From: Clostridiales bacterium
GTDB taxonomy: Bacteria > Bacillota > Clostridia > Christensenellales > JAISNN01
Direction: 5' to 3'
Length of the DNA: 64,000 nt
NCBI GenBank assembly: GCA_031276195.1
Contig: JAISNN010000032.1
Coordinates: 1-64,000 of the forward strand
Part shown: positions 36,715-45,931 of the stretch, one piece after another
How the letters are laid out: every line of letters begins with the position of its first letter
How positions within the stretch are numbered: position 1 is the stretch's first letter
Made by a program: the position numbers and the translations under genes
Notes under the pieces: model-generated
The model's input: only the letters and a program-made list of their open reading frames with translations
Databases searched by the model: none
Told to the model about the DNA's origin: nothing

Positions 36715-37596
36715 ATGCCGGAACTAAAAGCGCAGCAGCCGCCGATAAACGTAAAAAAACAAATCGCAAATCTACGCGAAAAGGGTTTGACTATTCACGA
36801 TGAAAAGTATGCGGAAGCGTTTTTAGAAAACGTATCGTATTTTCGGCTAATAAAAGCATACAGTTTAGAACTAAAAGTAAGTAAAAACGGAAGATATGAA
36901 GACGGAGTTTGTTTTGACGACATCGTAAACCTTTATTTGTTCAACTGTAGTTTTAGACAAAAACTGTTTGTGCAAATCGAAAGAATCGAAGTCGCATTGC
37001 GATGCCGCGTGTCAAATTATTTTTGTGAAAAATACGGAGTTTTGGGTTATGAAGACGCAAACAATTTCAACGATTTGTCTTTCCACGCAAAGTTTCTTTC
37101 TGAAATTGAAAATGAAATAAAAAGAAATAAAAAAACGCCGTTTGTAAATAATTTCCAAACACACTACGAGGGCGGAAAACTGCCGTTATACGCTTGTATC
37201 GAATTGTTTACTTTCGGGACACTGTCAAAATTTTATAAGAATATGACGCCGATTGATAAAAAAAGCGTCGCGTCGTTATACGGCGTAAAATATTCGTATT
37301 TGGAAAGTTGGATTGAAAGTATGTCGTACGTGAGAAACGTGTGCGCTCATTACGGCAGGCTGTATAATGTGAAGTTGACAAAAATGCCGCATATTTATAA
37401 GCAATATTCCGACCGCGGAATTAATAATTCAGGAGTTTTTGCGACGCTTTTAACTATGAAATATCTTTTGCCGAACGACGAACAATGGGAATCGTTTGTT
37501 TGCGGAATTGAAGCCTTGAAAAATATGTATCCGAATGTAAAATTGGAATCAATGGGTTTTCCGGTCGATTGGAGGGATGTATTATCTCTTTGTTGA
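36715..37596 (+). CDS. Abi_2 family protein (AbiF/AbiD-like HEPN RNase)
   Basis: A 293-residue member of the Abi_2 (abortive infection) family: N-terminal PPINVKKQIANLREKGL and YFRLIKAYSLELK, then QIERIEVALRCRVSNYF, FTFGTLSKFYKNM, and near residue 207 RNVCAHYGRLYN, the R-x4-H motif of HEPN ribonucleases. These proteins kill or arrest phage-infected cells by cutting RNA, and are thought to be held in check by a neighbouring small RNA. The gene has AAGGA before ATG 36715, is more AT-rich in codon use (TTA, AAA, GTA) than its neighbours and sits between unrelated genes, so horizontal transfer is likely. A terminator follows at 37811. Confidence 0.9.
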   Translation: MPELKAQQPPINVKKQIANLREKGLTIHDEKYAEAFLENVSYFRLIKAYSLELKVSKNGRYEDGVCFDDIVNLYLFNCSFRQKLFVQIERIEVALRCRVSNYFCEKYGVLGYEDANNFNDLSFHAKFLSEIENEIKRNKKTPFVNNFQTHYEGGKLPLYACIELFTFGTLSKFYKNMTPIDKKSVASLYGVKYSYLESWIESMSYVRNVCAHYGRLYNVKLTKMPHIYKQYSDRGINNSGVFATLLTMKYLLPNDEQWESFVCGIEALKNMYPNVKLESMGFPVDWRDVLSLC

Positions 37597-37810
37597 AAGA
37601 AAACCGGGCGGGGCGGTTGTGTTTCCCGCATTTTTATGAAAGAGTTTTTTAATTAATTTCAACTTTACACTTCTTTACTCAAACGAAACGGAATTCGGCT
37701 TGACTAAAACGCGGAGGGCGTTATATAATTTTATAGGCGGTGATCGGCATAAAAGAACCGCGTTTTTAAAATCAAGAATCGGTATACGTAATACATAACG
37801 CATAAATGAA

Positions 37811-37840
37811 AGACGGTTAAAAATTTTAACCGTCTTTTTC
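37811..37840 (+). terminator. Bidirectional terminator between abi and the P-type ATPase
   Basis: GACGGTTAAAA / TTTTAACCGTC, a perfect stem followed by TTTTTCG and preceded by an A-rich flank. 37597-37810 otherwise holds nothing recognisable. Confidence 0.8.
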
Positions 37841-37872
37841 GTTTGATATTTTTTGTTTAAAGGAGAGATACT

Positions 37873-40299
37873 ATGGAAAAATTCCGGCGCGCAAAAACGC
37901 GAAAAATCAAAGCCGAACGCTACGATCCGCTTCCGGACGAAGGACTTACGGAGGCGCAGGTTCTCGAACGCGTTTCAAACGGGTTTGTGAACGGCGTACC
38001 TTCCGTCGGTTCTAAGTCCGTCGGCAGAATTCTTTTTGACAATATTTTCAATTTTTGCAACGGCTTAACCATCGCTCTCGCGCTTTTATTGGTCGCGGTC
38101 GGCGCGGCGGACTACGCCGTCAGTTCGCTTATCATTTTTGTCAGCGTCGGCATAGGCGTTTCGCAAGAAATACGCGCGAAAATCGCGGTCAAAAAACTTT
38201 CGCTCACGGTCGGCGGAGAATGCGGCGCGGTGCGCGGAGGAAAAATCTCAAAAATTCAAACGCGCGATTTAGTTTTGGACGACGTGTACGTCTTGAAAGC
38301 GGGGATGCGCGTCCCCGTCGATTCCGTAATTTTGAGCGGAGAAGCGGAAATCGACGAACAAATCATAACGGGCGAAAGTATTCCCGTCAAAAAAAGAGCG
38401 GGCGATACCGTTTTGGCGGCGTGCGGCGTCGTTGCGGGGGAGACGACGGTTCGCGCGGATAAGGTCGGGGCGGATTGCTATATCGAAAGCGTCGCCCGCG
38501 CCGCGAAAAAAATCAACCGGCCGCACTCTAAACTCTTTACAAAATTGAACGGCATAATAAAAATCATCTCATGCTTTTTGATTCCGTTAGCCGTTATGTC
38601 CTTTATCTCAAACAGCGTAACGGGCGGAAACGGAATACGCCTCACGGTGATAAATACCGCGAGTTCGGTTCTCGGTATGATCCCGGTGGGTATTTTTTTG
38701 CTTGCGTCGACCGCCCTCGCCGTCGGAGTTTTGAAACTCGGAAAGAAAAAAACGCTGGTGCAGGATATATACGGCATAGAAATGCTCGCGGCGGCGGACA
38801 CCCTTCTAATCGACAAAACGGGTACGATGACGGACGGAAATTTGGAGATTGCGGAGGAGAACGCGCTGACCGAAACGGAATATCCGCCCGGTGAAATCGC
38901 CGCCGCGATCGTAAACGCCGCGCGCGACGAAAACCAAACCGCCTTGGCGTTCAAAAGAAAATACGCCGACGGGGGGCGGATAAAAGCCGTCAAGACCGCG
39001 CCGTTTTCGCCCGAAAAAAAATATTCCGCCGTCGAGACCGAAAATTGCTCTTACGTCTTGGGCGCGCCCGATTTCGTTTCATACGGCGACGCGCGCGTGG
39101 ACGGCTTTGCCGAAAAAAGCGCGATGAAATGCGAAAGAACCCTCGCGCTCTGCCGCTTCGACGGGAAAATTGAGGAATTCTCAAAGGAAAAAGCCGTTCC
39201 GATCGCAGTTTTCGCGCTCCGCGACACATTGCGCCCCGACGTTAAGGAGACTTTTGAATGGTTTAAAAACAACGGCGTGGATATAAAAATCGTTTCGGGC
39301 GACAATCCGCTCACCGTGTGCGAAACGGCGAAAAAAAGCGGAATCGAAAACGCCGGGAAATACATAAATTGCGCGGATTTAAGCGACGCGGAGTTGGAGG
39401 CGGCGGCGGATAATACGGTATTCGGGAGAGCCGACCCCGAACGGAAAATGAAACTCGTGAAAATTCTGCAAAAAAAGGGGCGTACCGTATGTATGATGGG
39501 CGACGGCGTGAACGACGTGCGCGCGCTTAAAGAAGCGGATTGTTCCGTCAGTCTCGCCTCGGCAAACGAAACGGCGCGGAACGTTTCGCGGATCGTGCTT
39601 TTAGACGACGATTTCAAAAATATGCCGCGCATAATAGAGGAGGGCGGCAGCGTGGTCGGAAATATGGAAAAGGTCGCGGCGGCCTTGCTTATGAAGACGA
39701 TGTTCGTGATGTTTTACGTATTCGCGTTTTCGATCGCCGGCTTTTTTAACAAATCGGGGTATTTTCCTTTCGACACAAAACGGCTGATGCTTGTGGAACT
39801 TTTCGTGCTGGGATTGCCGCCGTTTGTATTCGCGGTGCAGCCGAATAAGGAGCGGGTCAAGGGCAATTTTCTATGGAATATCGGGAAAAATGCGATTCCC
39901 GCCGCCGCCGCGCTGATAGTATCCGTCGGAATCGTATTTTTGCGTACGTTTTTGACGGGAGATATGCTGTATATAAGAGGTTTGGGAGTCGGCGCGGAGG
40001 ACTATATATCGTCGCTGGCGGCGATAGCGTTGGCGGTCGGCGGCTTTTCCGCGTTTATAATTATTACTCTTCCGCCTAATAAATTCCGCTTGACCGCAAT
40101 CGGACTTATGTTCGCGCTCTTTATATCGGGTTTGTTCGCCGATAAATATCTGTTCGGGGGATTGTTCTTTAATACCGCGCTGCCCGTAGGCGAGGATATC
40201 TTGACGTTATTAATCTCGCTCGCCGTGTGCGTGGGCGTAAATCTTTTTTTGCGCGCGGTTATGGAAAAAATGGAGGCGAAATTTAAGAGGCGGAGTTAA
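37873..40299 (+). CDS. HAD-IC family cation-transporting P-type ATPase
   Basis: An 808-residue P-type ATPase. Actuator motif TGES near residue 166, phosphorylation motif DKTGTMTDG near residue 313 (catalytic Asp), nucleotide-binding domain shorter than in metal or calcium pumps, and hinge MMGDGVNDVRALKEAD near residue 541. There are eight to ten TM helices, with a C-terminal cluster after residue 590. It belongs to the MgtA/calcium-pump-like branch found in Firmicutes rather than the heavy-metal branch, because no N-terminal CxxC metal domain and no CPx motif are present. The ion is unknown. AAAGGAG precedes the ATG. Confidence 0.92.
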   Translation: MEKFRRAKTRKIKAERYDPLPDEGLTEAQVLERVSNGFVNGVPSVGSKSVGRILFDNIFNFCNGLTIALALLLVAVGAADYAVSSLIIFVSVGIGVSQEIRAKIAVKKLSLTVGGECGAVRGGKISKIQTRDLVLDDVYVLKAGMRVPVDSVILSGEAEIDEQIITGESIPVKKRAGDTVLAACGVVAGETTVRADKVGADCYIESVARAAKKINRPHSKLFTKLNGIIKIISCFLIPLAVMSFISNSVTGGNGIRLTVINTASSVLGMIPVGIFLLASTALAVGVLKLGKKKTLVQDIYGIEMLAAADTLLIDKTGTMTDGNLEIAEENALTETEYPPGEIAAAIVNAARDENQTALAFKRKYADGGRIKAVKTAPFSPEKKYSAVETENCSYVLGAPDFVSYGDARVDGFAEKSAMKCERTLALCRFDGKIEEFSKEKAVPIAVFALRDTLRPDVKETFEWFKNNGVDIKIVSGDNPLTVCETAKKSGIENAGKYINCADLSDAELEAAADNTVFGRADPERKMKLVKILQKKGRTVCMMGDGVNDVRALKEADCSVSLASANETARNVSRIVLLDDDFKNMPRIIEEGGSVVGNMEKVAAALLMKTMFVMFYVFAFSIAGFFNKSGYFPFDTKRLMLVELFVLGLPPFVFAVQPNKERVKGNFLWNIGKNAIPAAAALIVSVGIVFLRTFLTGDMLYIRGLGVGAEDYISSLAAIALAVGGFSAFIIITLPPNKFRLTAIGLMFALFISGLFADKYLFGGLFFNTALPVGEDILTLLISLAVCVGVNLFLRAVMEKMEAKFKRRS

Positions 40300-40544
40300 T
40301 ACCGTTTTAATACCGTTTGCCGAGAGCGCGGACGTAAATCTTTTTTTGCGCGCCGTTACGGAAAAAACGTTAAATATTAGAGGGTTTTAAATTTTCGCGG
40401 TAAAAAGCGTTAACGGTTGCTTTATTTATTACGAATTTTTAGAACTCCCGAATATTATTAGTATGTTATATCCGTTAGACTTTTAATCCGCGTAGTATAC
40501 GGATTGAAAGTTTAACGGGTATAATTTTATACCGTTAATTTTAT
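40300..40544. other. Intergenic region after the P-type ATPase
   Basis: TTTTTTTGCGCG repeats the end of the ATPase gene composition. TATATCCGTTAGACTTTTAA and GATTGAAAGTTTAACGGGTA (40468-40522) form an imperfect inverted repeat. No gene and no T-box leader. Confidence 0.5.
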
Positions 40545-40573
40545 TTGATAAAAGCAGCGATATATGATATAAT
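40545..40573 (+). promoter_or_regulatory. Promoter of alaS
   Basis: TTGATA (40545-40550), 17-base spacer, TATAAT (40568-40573). Confidence 0.75.
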
Positions 40574-40583
40574 AATTCAATAA

Positions 40584-40634
40584 ACGGCGTCTGCGCGCGC
40601 GGATATGCTGTTTTAAATTCCGCGCGGACGCCGT
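40584..40634 (+). promoter_or_regulatory. 5' hairpin at the start of the alaS transcript
   Basis: ACGGCGTCTGCGCGCGCGG (40584-40602) against CCGCGCGGACGCCGT (40620-40634), loop of about 17 bases. It starts only a few bases after the predicted transcription start and has no T-run, so it would shield the mRNA 5' end rather than terminate. It is not a T-box: no specifier stem and no TGGAACC-type bulge sequence. Confidence 0.65.
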
Positions 40635-40679
40635 ATAATACCGTAAAACGCGGATTTTTTTAAAAAAGGGGTTTATTTT

Positions 40680-42467
40680 ATGGAAAAGTTATCGTCCGTT
40701 GAGTTAAGGAAGCAATATTTGAATTTTTTTAAAGAGAGGGGGCACGCGGTTTTGGATTCGGCGTCGCTTATCCCCGAGAACGACCCGACGGTTTTGTTTA
40801 CCACCGCGGGAATGCACCCGCTCGTCCCGTATCTTATGGGCGAGAAACACCCGCTCGGAAAGCGTCTGGCAAGCGTTCAAAAGTGCGTCAGGACGAGTGA
40901 TATCGAGGAGGTCGGCGACGCTACTCATTTGACATTTTTTGAAATGCTGGGGAATTGGTCTCTCGGCGACTATTTCAAAAAGGAATCGATCAAATTCAGT
41001 TACGCCTTTTTGACGGAGGTTTTGAAAATCCCGAAAGAGAGGTTCGTCGTATCCGTCTTTAAGGGCGATTCCGACTGCGAAAAGGATATCGAAAGCGCGG
41101 ATTATTGGGTCAAAGAGGGCTTGAAACCGTCGCAAGTCTATTTTTTGCCGAAAAAAAATAATTGGTGGGGGCCTGCGGGATTGACCGGTCCTTGCGGTCC
41201 CGACACCGAAATTTTTATCGATACGGGCAAGGAAAAATGCTCGCCGTCCTGTTCGCCCGCGTGCGATTGCGGAAAATATATCGAGATTTGGAACAACGTC
41301 TTTATGCAATACAATAAAACCGCGGACGGAAAATTCGTTCCGCTTGAAAATAAGAACGTCGACACGGGTATGGGCTTGGAACGCACGGTTTGCATTCTTA
41401 ACGGATTGAAATCCGTCTATGAAACCGACCTTTTTCAAGACGCGATCGCCTTAATCGAGGCGCGTTCGGGCAAGAAATACGGAGAGAATCCCGACGTCGA
41501 TAAAGCCGTTCGGATCATCGCCGATCATACCAGAACCGCCGTGTTTATCTTGGGCGACGAAAACAACGTTACGCCGGGCAACGTCGATCAGGGCTATGTC
41601 ATAAGGCGGCTTTTGAGGCGCGCCATTAGGTATTCGGGGCAGTTGGGGGCGGGAACCGCGCTCTTGACCGAACTCGCCGCGCTCTACGCCGAGAAATACG
41701 AGAACGTGTATTCCGAACTTTTCAAAAACAGAGAACGCATAATTTCCGAGATCGCAAAGGAATCCGAAAAATTCGACAGAACGCTCGCGGGCGGCTTGAA
41801 AGAGTTTGAAAAGGTCGCGGCTGTTTCCGCCGGAACGGGCGTAATCGACGGGGCGGCGGCTTTCCGTCTTCACGACACTTTCGGTTTTCCCGTCGAAATC
41901 ACGGAGGAGTTGGCGCGCGACAGAGGGTTGACCGTCGACCGCGAAGGTTTCGGCGCGGCGTTCGCCGTCCATCAGCAAAAATCGCAGGCGGGCGCGGAAC
42001 AGAAATTTAAGGGCGGTTTGCACGACCATTCGGAGCAGACGACCAAACTTCACACCGCGACGCATCTCTTGCAAGCCGCGCTAAGACGCGTTTTGGGCGA
42101 TACGGTATTCCAAAAGGGGAGCAACATAACGGCGGAAAGGCTTAGATTTGATTTCAGTTTTGACAGACCGATGACGGCGGAGGAGATCGCGGAAGCCGAA
42201 AGATTGGTGAACGAGGTCATCGCTCAAAAAATCGACGTGGTGATGGAAGAGATGACGGTCGAGGAGGCGAGAAGCGGGGGAGCGTTGGGAGTTTTTGAAT
42301 CGAAATACGGCGAAACGGTCAAGGTCTATACGGTCGGGAATTTCAGCAAGGAGATTTGCGGAGGACCGCACGCGAAAAATACGGGGGAATTGGGATCGTT
42401 TAAGATCGAAAAAGAACAGAGTTCGTCGTCGGGAGTCAGGAGAATCAGAGGAACGATAGCGGAGTAG
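40680..42467 (+). CDS. alaS: Alanine--tRNA ligase, short form without C-Ala domain
   Basis: Charges tRNA-Ala and hydrolyses mischarged Ser/Gly-tRNA. The class II core is intact: LRKQYLNFFKERGHAVLDS, TAGMHPLVPYL, TSDIEEVGDATHLTFFEMLG, GPCGPDTEI and GLERTV. The editing domain is intact, with zinc ligands in HTATHLLQAAL (about residue 457) and CGGPH (about 559), followed by SSSSGVRRIRG. The protein ends at 595 residues, directly after the editing domain, whereas most bacterial AlaRS are about 870 and continue into an oligomerisation/C-Ala domain. No further homologous sequence follows, so it is a natural short form or a clean loss. Confidence 0.93.
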   Translation: MEKLSSVELRKQYLNFFKERGHAVLDSASLIPENDPTVLFTTAGMHPLVPYLMGEKHPLGKRLASVQKCVRTSDIEEVGDATHLTFFEMLGNWSLGDYFKKESIKFSYAFLTEVLKIPKERFVVSVFKGDSDCEKDIESADYWVKEGLKPSQVYFLPKKNNWWGPAGLTGPCGPDTEIFIDTGKEKCSPSCSPACDCGKYIEIWNNVFMQYNKTADGKFVPLENKNVDTGMGLERTVCILNGLKSVYETDLFQDAIALIEARSGKKYGENPDVDKAVRIIADHTRTAVFILGDENNVTPGNVDQGYVIRRLLRRAIRYSGQLGAGTALLTELAALYAEKYENVYSELFKNRERIISEIAKESEKFDRTLAGGLKEFEKVAAVSAGTGVIDGAAAFRLHDTFGFPVEITEELARDRGLTVDREGFGAAFAVHQQKSQAGAEQKFKGGLHDHSEQTTKLHTATHLLQAALRRVLGDTVFQKGSNITAERLRFDFSFDRPMTAEEIAEAERLVNEVIAQKIDVVMEEMTVEEARSGGALGVFESKYGETVKVYTVGNFSKEICGGPHAKNTGELGSFKIEKEQSSSSGVRRIRGTIAE

Positions 42468-42798
42468 AAAGGCTGCAAAAAAACGCGGTACTATACCGCG
42501 GAAAACGCTATAAAAAAAACGGAAAAAAGTATCGGATTTCAGGCGAAAATACAGCAAAAAAACGCGGTACTATACCGCGGAAAACGCTATGAACAAACGG
42601 AAAAAAGATATCGGATTTCAAGCGGAAATATAGCAAAAAGACGCGGTATATACCGCGGAAAACGCTATAAAAAGACGGAAAAAAGATATCGGATTTCAGG
42701 CGGAAATACAGCAAAAAAGCGCGGTACTATACCGCGGAAAACGCTATAAAAACCGCCGGATATCAGGCGAAAAAATTCACAAAAAAGAGAATAAAAAA
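42468..42798. repeat. 79-bp tandem repeat with internal palindrome, four copies
   Basis: Copies have CGCGGTACTATACCGCG (or CGCGGTATATACCGCG) starting at 42484, 42563, 42642 and 42720, a period of 78-79 bases. The palindrome is flanked by GAAAACGCTATAAAAA and AAAGATATCGGATTTCAGGC. Minus-strand frames here are repeat artefacts. Another single copy of the palindrome is near 43490. Confidence 0.88.
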
Positions 42799-43356
42799 AT
42801 GACGGAAAGAGAAAAAATGGTCGGCGGCTTGATGTACGACCCTTCGGACGCGGAGTTGACGGAACTCAGAAAGCGCGCGCGTCTGCTCTGCGAGGCGTAT
42901 AATTCGACTTCGGTTACGGAGGAAGAAAGACGCGGAGAGATCTTGAAAGAACTTTTCGGGGGAATCGGAGGCAATATAAAAATCGAACCCTCTTTTTATT
43001 GCGACTACGGCGGTAATATATACGTCGGAAAGGAATTTTACGCGAATTTTAATTGCGTAATTTTGGACGTCGCGAGAGTGGAGATCGGAGATAACTGTAT
43101 GCTTGCGCCGAACGTCGGAATCTATACGGCGACGCACCCTATCGATCCGATTTTGAGAAACGGCGGGCGCGAATACGCGAAGCCGGTTAAAATCGGGGAT
43201 AATTGCTGGCTGGGCGCGGGCTGTATAATAAATCCCGGCGTAACGATCGGAAACAACGTCGTCATAGCGTCGGGCGCGGTCGTTACGAAAAGTTTTCCGG
43301 ACAACGTCGTCATAGGCGGCGTTCCCGCGAAAATCATAAAGAAAACCGACGGCTGA
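42799..43356 (+). CDS. Maltose/galactoside O-acetyltransferase family (left-handed beta helix)
   Basis: A 185-residue acyltransferase. The N-terminal helical part MTEREKMVGGLMYDPSDAEL is typical of the maltose/galactoside O-acetyltransferase subfamily. The left-handed beta-helix hexapeptides run through YGGNIYVGKEFYANFNCVIL, VEIGDNCMLAPNVGIYTATH (catalytic His) and the closing GAGCIINPGVTIGNNVVIASGAVV and IGGVPAKIIKK. It acetylates sugars with acetyl-CoA as a trimer; the physiological sugar is unknown. The ribosome binding site is weak. Confidence 0.92.
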   Translation: MTEREKMVGGLMYDPSDAELTELRKRARLLCEAYNSTSVTEEERRGEILKELFGGIGGNIKIEPSFYCDYGGNIYVGKEFYANFNCVILDVARVEIGDNCMLAPNVGIYTATHPIDPILRNGGREYAKPVKIGDNCWLGAGCIINPGVTIGNNVVIASGAVVTKSFPDNVVIGGVPAKIIKKTDG

Positions 43357-43716
43357 AAAAGTTAAAATACGGAACGGTAAAATTTACGGACGGTAAAATT
43401 TATAAAAAAACGTAAGTTCATACCGCGTAAAAACGTTATAAAAACAAAAAAAACGTATTTGCATTCCGGATAAAAATATAACGAAAGACGCGGTACTATA
43501 CCGCGTAAAAACGCCTAAAAATTCAAAAATCATAAAAGCGGAAAAACGAAAAATAAACGGCGGTATGAAATTCAAACAAAATAAAAAAAGCGGTTTGTAA
43601 ACGCAAACGTTTAAATTCTAAAAATTCAAAAATGCAAATTATAAGCGCAAGCGTTTAAATTCAAAAATAAAAAAATAAAAAACAAAAAAACACAAAACTT
43701 TCGGCGGAGAAAAAAA
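43357..43716. repeat. Gene-free A-rich region
   Basis: Contains one CGCGGTACTATACCGCG palindrome (about 43489-43505), another half copy near 43420 (CATACCGCGTAAAAACGTTA), and direct repeats of AGCGCAAGCGTTTAAATTC / AACGCAAACGTTTAAATTC (about 43600 and 43645). No gene. Confidence 0.65.
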
Positions 43717-44889
43717 ATGGATTATCAAGAGCAAGCGATGATTAAACACAAAGAATGGGCGGGCAAAATCGAGGTCGTTTCAAGGGTTCCCGTCAAGACG
43801 AAAGACGACCTCAGCGTCGCCTATACGCCCGGCGTCGCCGAGCCGTGTCTGGCGATCGAAAAGGACGTAAACCTTTCGTATACCTACACGCGCCGCGGCA
43901 ATCTCGTTGCCGTCATAACGGACGGAACGGCGGTTTTGGGGCTGGGCGACATCGGACCCGAAGCGGGAATGCCCGTTATGGAGGGGAAGTGCGTGCTGTT
44001 CAAGGAGTTCGCGGGCGTGGACGCCTTTCCCGTCTGCATAAGGAGCAAGGACGTAAATGAAATCGTAAACACCTGCAAAATGATCGCGGGCAGTTTCGGC
44101 GGAATCAATTTGGAGGACATCTCGTCGCCGCGCTGTTTCGAGATTGAAAAACAACTAAAAGCCGCCTTAGATATACCCGTATTTCACGACGACCAGCACG
44201 GAACCGCCGTCGTTTCTCTCGCCGCGCTCAAAAACGCCGCGAAGTTACGCGGTAAAAAACTTTCCGAATTGAACGTCGTCGTCAGCGGAGCGGGCGCGTC
44301 TGCGATCGCGGTCACAAAACTGCTTTTGGCGGCGGGGGTCGGCGATATCGTGATTTGCGACAGGGCGGGCGCGGTCTATAAGGGGCGCGGCGGTCTGAAC
44401 GCGATCAAGGAGGAGATGGCGGAAATCACGAATAAAAACGGAAAAAAAGGTACGCTTGCCGACGCGGCGAGGGGCGCGGACGTGTTTTTCGGGCTTTCCG
44501 CGCCGAAATTGTTTTCCGCGGAAAACGTGAGGTCGATGAATAAAAATCCGATCATATTCGCGATGGCGAATCCTATGCCCGAGATTCTGCCCGACGAGGC
44601 GAAAGCGGCGGGGGCGTTTGTCGTGGGGACGGGCAGATCGGATTTTCCGAATCAGATAAACAACGTTTTGGCATTCCCGGGGATTTTTCGCGGCGCGCTG
44701 GACGTACGCGCTTCGGACATAAACGACGAAATGAAAATCGCCGCCGCAAACGCGCTCGCGGAACTTATCACGGACGCGGAATTGAATCCCGAATATATAA
44801 TTCCCGCGCCTTTCGATAAACGCGTGGCGGGAGCGGTCGCGAAAAAGGTTATGGAAGCGGCGGTAAGGACGGGAGTGAACAGGATTTAG
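43717..44889 (+). CDS. NAD(P)-dependent malic enzyme
   Basis: Decarboxylates malate to pyruvate, supplying NAD(P)H. The 390-residue length is the short bacterial malic enzyme without the PTA extension. Motifs: SVAYTPGVAEPCLAI, RGNLVAVITDGTAVLGLGDI, the catalytic Lys region PVMEGKCVLFKEF, divalent-metal ligands in NLEDISSPRCFEIE, FHDDQHGTA, and the Rossmann motif VVSGAGASAIAV. The C-terminal FVVGTGRSDFPNQINNVLAF is intact. GGCGGAG precedes ATG 43717. With ppdK in the same window it could form a malate-pyruvate-PEP interconversion route (inference). Confidence 0.95.
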   Translation: MDYQEQAMIKHKEWAGKIEVVSRVPVKTKDDLSVAYTPGVAEPCLAIEKDVNLSYTYTRRGNLVAVITDGTAVLGLGDIGPEAGMPVMEGKCVLFKEFAGVDAFPVCIRSKDVNEIVNTCKMIAGSFGGINLEDISSPRCFEIEKQLKAALDIPVFHDDQHGTAVVSLAALKNAAKLRGKKLSELNVVVSGAGASAIAVTKLLLAAGVGDIVICDRAGAVYKGRGGLNAIKEEMAEITNKNGKKGTLADAARGADVFFGLSAPKLFSAENVRSMNKNPIIFAMANPMPEILPDEAKAAGAFVVGTGRSDFPNQINNVLAFPGIFRGALDVRASDINDEMKIAAANALAELITDAELNPEYIIPAPFDKRVAGAVAKKVMEAAVRTGVNRI

Positions 44890-44943
44890 GGCGGCGTTAC
44901 GCGGAATGCCGAAAATCGGTAGCGTAAAATTTTTTTAAAGGTC

Positions 44944-44972
44944 TTGTTTTTGCGTTATACTTATGATATAAT
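44944..44972 (+). promoter_or_regulatory. Probable promoter of the DUF1648 gene
   Basis: TTGTTT (44944-44949), 17-base spacer, TATAAT (44967-44972); the -35 is weak. Confidence 0.55.
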
Positions 44973-45046
44973 ATAATAGCGGCTGAATTTTATAGTAAAA
45001 TCGCTATAAAAGTTTAACCGCCGTATTAAAACGGAGGTCACGGAAT

Positions 45047-45553
45047 ATGGATCAAGAAAAAGAGAACGCTTTAAACGGGATGAAAATTCCTTTGTCGCCG
45101 TTTATGGCCGCGTTGGAAATTATTACGCTTCTTTTAATCGTTTCGTGTGCGACGGTCATTTTTGCGAAATACGAGGGGCTTCCCGAATTTGCCGCATCGC
45201 ATTTCGATATGCTCGGGAGACCGGACGCTTGGACCGATAAGGTTTGGTTGTTGGTCGTGTTGTTTGCGGCGGTCGTCGTTTATGCCGCGGTGAGCGTCGT
45301 CGAATGTTTTCCGCAGATTTTCAATATTCCCGTCAAGACGGACGAAAATAACGGAAAAAGCGTTTTGCGCGTGATCGGAGTCGGCGTCGCATTCGCGAAA
45401 CTGATGATTACGTTGATGTTGCTGTCGGGCGCGGTTTTTACTTGCTTTGAAAACGCGGTTCCGCCCTTTCTTTATATCGGTTATATCGCGGTTTTTTTAG
45501 GCGGATCGGTCTTGTTCGTTGTGAAAATTATGAATGCGGGAAAGGCGGTTTAG
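45047..45553 (+). CDS. DUF1648 domain membrane protein
   Basis: A 168-residue protein with four predicted TM helices (about residues 17-40, 66-88, 105-130, 140-162). Between the first two is the DUF1648 signature LPEFAASHFDMLGRPDAWTDK, as in the N-terminal part of SdpI-like immunity proteins. GGAGG lies upstream of ATG 45047. The function is unknown; SdpI resemblance makes a protective membrane role possible. Confidence 0.8.
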   Translation: MDQEKENALNGMKIPLSPFMAALEIITLLLIVSCATVIFAKYEGLPEFAASHFDMLGRPDAWTDKVWLLVVLFAAVVVYAAVSVVECFPQIFNIPVKTDENNGKSVLRVIGVGVAFAKLMITLMLLSGAVFTCFENAVPPFLYIGYIAVFLGGSVLFVVKIMNAGKAV

Positions 45554-45931
45554 GCGGAATGAAAAGAGGGCGTAAAGGCATTTTATTTAATTGCCGATTG
45601 CGCCGCTTGCTTTAACCCGTCGTCATTGACGTAAATTAGTTCATATATCAAACCTACGCTTCCTTATCCTCATCTCGCGGAGGGGAATATGCGGATTGCG
45701 GATAATGAATTAAAACGATTGAGAAAGACATAAATACTTTTGTCTAATGAAAAAGAATTGAGAAAGATTTAAATATTTTTGAGGGATAAAAAACGAACGA
45801 GATAGTTTGGGAATATTTTTTTATATAAATGAAAAAAACGCTTTAAAAAGATCTAAAAACTTTTCGGCGCGTGAAAAATGCTTAAAAAAGCAAAAAAGGC
45901 ATAAATATTTTTTTTAATACGCAAAAAATGA
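45554..45931. other. Gene-free region with degenerate palindromic element
   Basis: 45622-45690 resembles the extended dispersed element (ATTGACGTAAATTAG, ATATCAAACCTACG, CTCGCGGAGGGGAAT). The left arm of the palindrome is lost. The rest, to 45931, is A+T-rich with loose repeats of AAAAATTGAGAAAGA. Confidence 0.6.

Noticed and set aside
40545-40679. T-box riboswitch upstream of alaS
   Set aside because: No specifier loop, no conserved antiterminator bulge; only a simple hairpin at the transcript start.
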